From: Hyphomicrobium album
GTDB taxonomy: Bacteria > Pseudomonadota > Alphaproteobacteria > Rhizobiales > Hyphomicrobiaceae
DNA: 64,000 nucleotides
Assembly (NCBI RefSeq): GCF_009708035.1
Contig: NZ_WMBQ01000002.1
Coordinates: forward strand, 310,001-374,000
Direction: 5' to 3'
A program made the translations under genes and the position numbers. Each line of letters begins with the position of its first letter. Within the stretch, counting starts at the first letter, position 1. The notes beneath the pieces are model-generated. The model was not told the origin of the DNA and did no database searches. It saw nothing but the letters and a program-made list of their open reading frames with translations. Below, piece by piece: positions 63,818 to 64,000 of this stretch.

Positions 63818-64000
63818 ATGAAAGCTGGAAGTCTGGCGCTCGCCTCAGCGGCAGCGTTCGTTGGTCTGCTGACGGTCGGAACTGCGCTCGCTGCCGACTT
63901 CGGGCCGCCTCCTCCGCCTCCCCCGCCGGAACCCATCGTGTATGCACCGGTGAACTATCACTGCATGCGCTGGACGGAGAGATGCGATCGGCGCTGGGGA
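63818..64000 (+). CDS. Secreted protein, 5' part (continues past window)
   Basis: 61 codons are visible. Signal peptide MKAGSLALASAAAFVGLL...ALAAD, followed by a Pro-rich run (GPPPPPPPPEPIVYAP) and then NYHCMRWTERCDRRWG. GGCGGAGAG lies six bases before the ATG at 63818. The rest lies outside; the two cysteines and proline stretch suggest a periplasmic or surface protein, without assignment. Confidence 0.75.
   Translation, partial: MKAGSLALASAAAFVGLLTVGTALAADFGPPPPPPPPEPIVYAPVNYHCMRWTERCDRRWG

Overview
The window is chromosomal DNA of high G+C content from an alphaproteobacterium, most likely a member of the Hyphomicrobiales (Rhizobiales) with methylotroph-like traits. The evidence is the type of housekeeping genes (ppk-ppx, rnd, aspS, rmuC, creA), a pair of DUF2852 proteins, a UPF0260 protein, an EgtB/EgtD ergothioneine pair and a complete N-methylglutamate (NMG) pathway for methylamine use. 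The genus cannot be fixed from the sequence alone. Coding density is high and most genes sit in short, overlapping operons.

Layout. 1-9.3 kb: 3' part of ppk with ppx, a DnaJ-class co-chaperone, RNase D, an oxalate decarboxylase-type bicupin and a catalase. 9.3-14.3 kb: cell envelope and stress genes: an OmpA-domain protein with an unusual repeated paired-cysteine region, a TonB-like protein, DoxX, CsbD and a SelW-like protein. 14.3-17.5 kb: a membrane protein, then a visibly lower-G+C operon of methyltransferase, HAD phosphatase and Nudix-like protein that looks acquired. 17.8-32 kb: aspS, GT25 glycosyltransferase, ceramidase-like protein, tRNA-Leu(UAA), rmuC, PAP2 phosphatase, diacylglycerol-kinase-like protein, creA, an ABC-F ATPase, a flavoprotein and a two-component system.

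32.1-46.1 kb is the NMG locus. On the minus strand lie mgsA, mgsB, mgsC and gmaS, preceded by two unknown genes, and a separate operon of three small membrane proteins with an APC permease. Divergent on the plus strand are mgdA, mgdB, mgdC, mgdD and a translationally coupled XRE-cupin regulator, then a class I glutamine amidotransferase. In the known pathway GmaS makes gamma-glutamylmethylamide from methylamine and glutamate, MgsABC transfers the methylamine to give N-methylglutamate, and MgdABCD oxidises this and passes the carbon to tetrahydrofolate. The permease and small proteins are the likely uptake part (inference). Palindromes and a shared 10-base box sit in the intergenic regions beside mgd.

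46.9-64 kb: FAD monooxygenase, a zinc-finger protein of the complex I accessory type, alpha/beta hydrolase, extensin-like lipoprotein, small secreted proteins, egtB-egtD, a TetR regulator, two DUF2852 paralogues between two REPIN-like repeat elements, a pentapeptide-repeat protein, a fused 5-oxoprolinase/hydantoinase, a TerB-DnaJ protein coupled to an amidase, a DUF2189 membrane protein and the start of a secreted protein.

Best candidates for something undescribed: the small-membrane-protein/permease operon of the NMG locus, the paired-cysteine repeat OmpA protein, and the low-G+C methyltransferase-HAD-Nudix island with its operator-like palindrome. No CRISPR array, prophage, insertion sequence or rRNA gene was seen.
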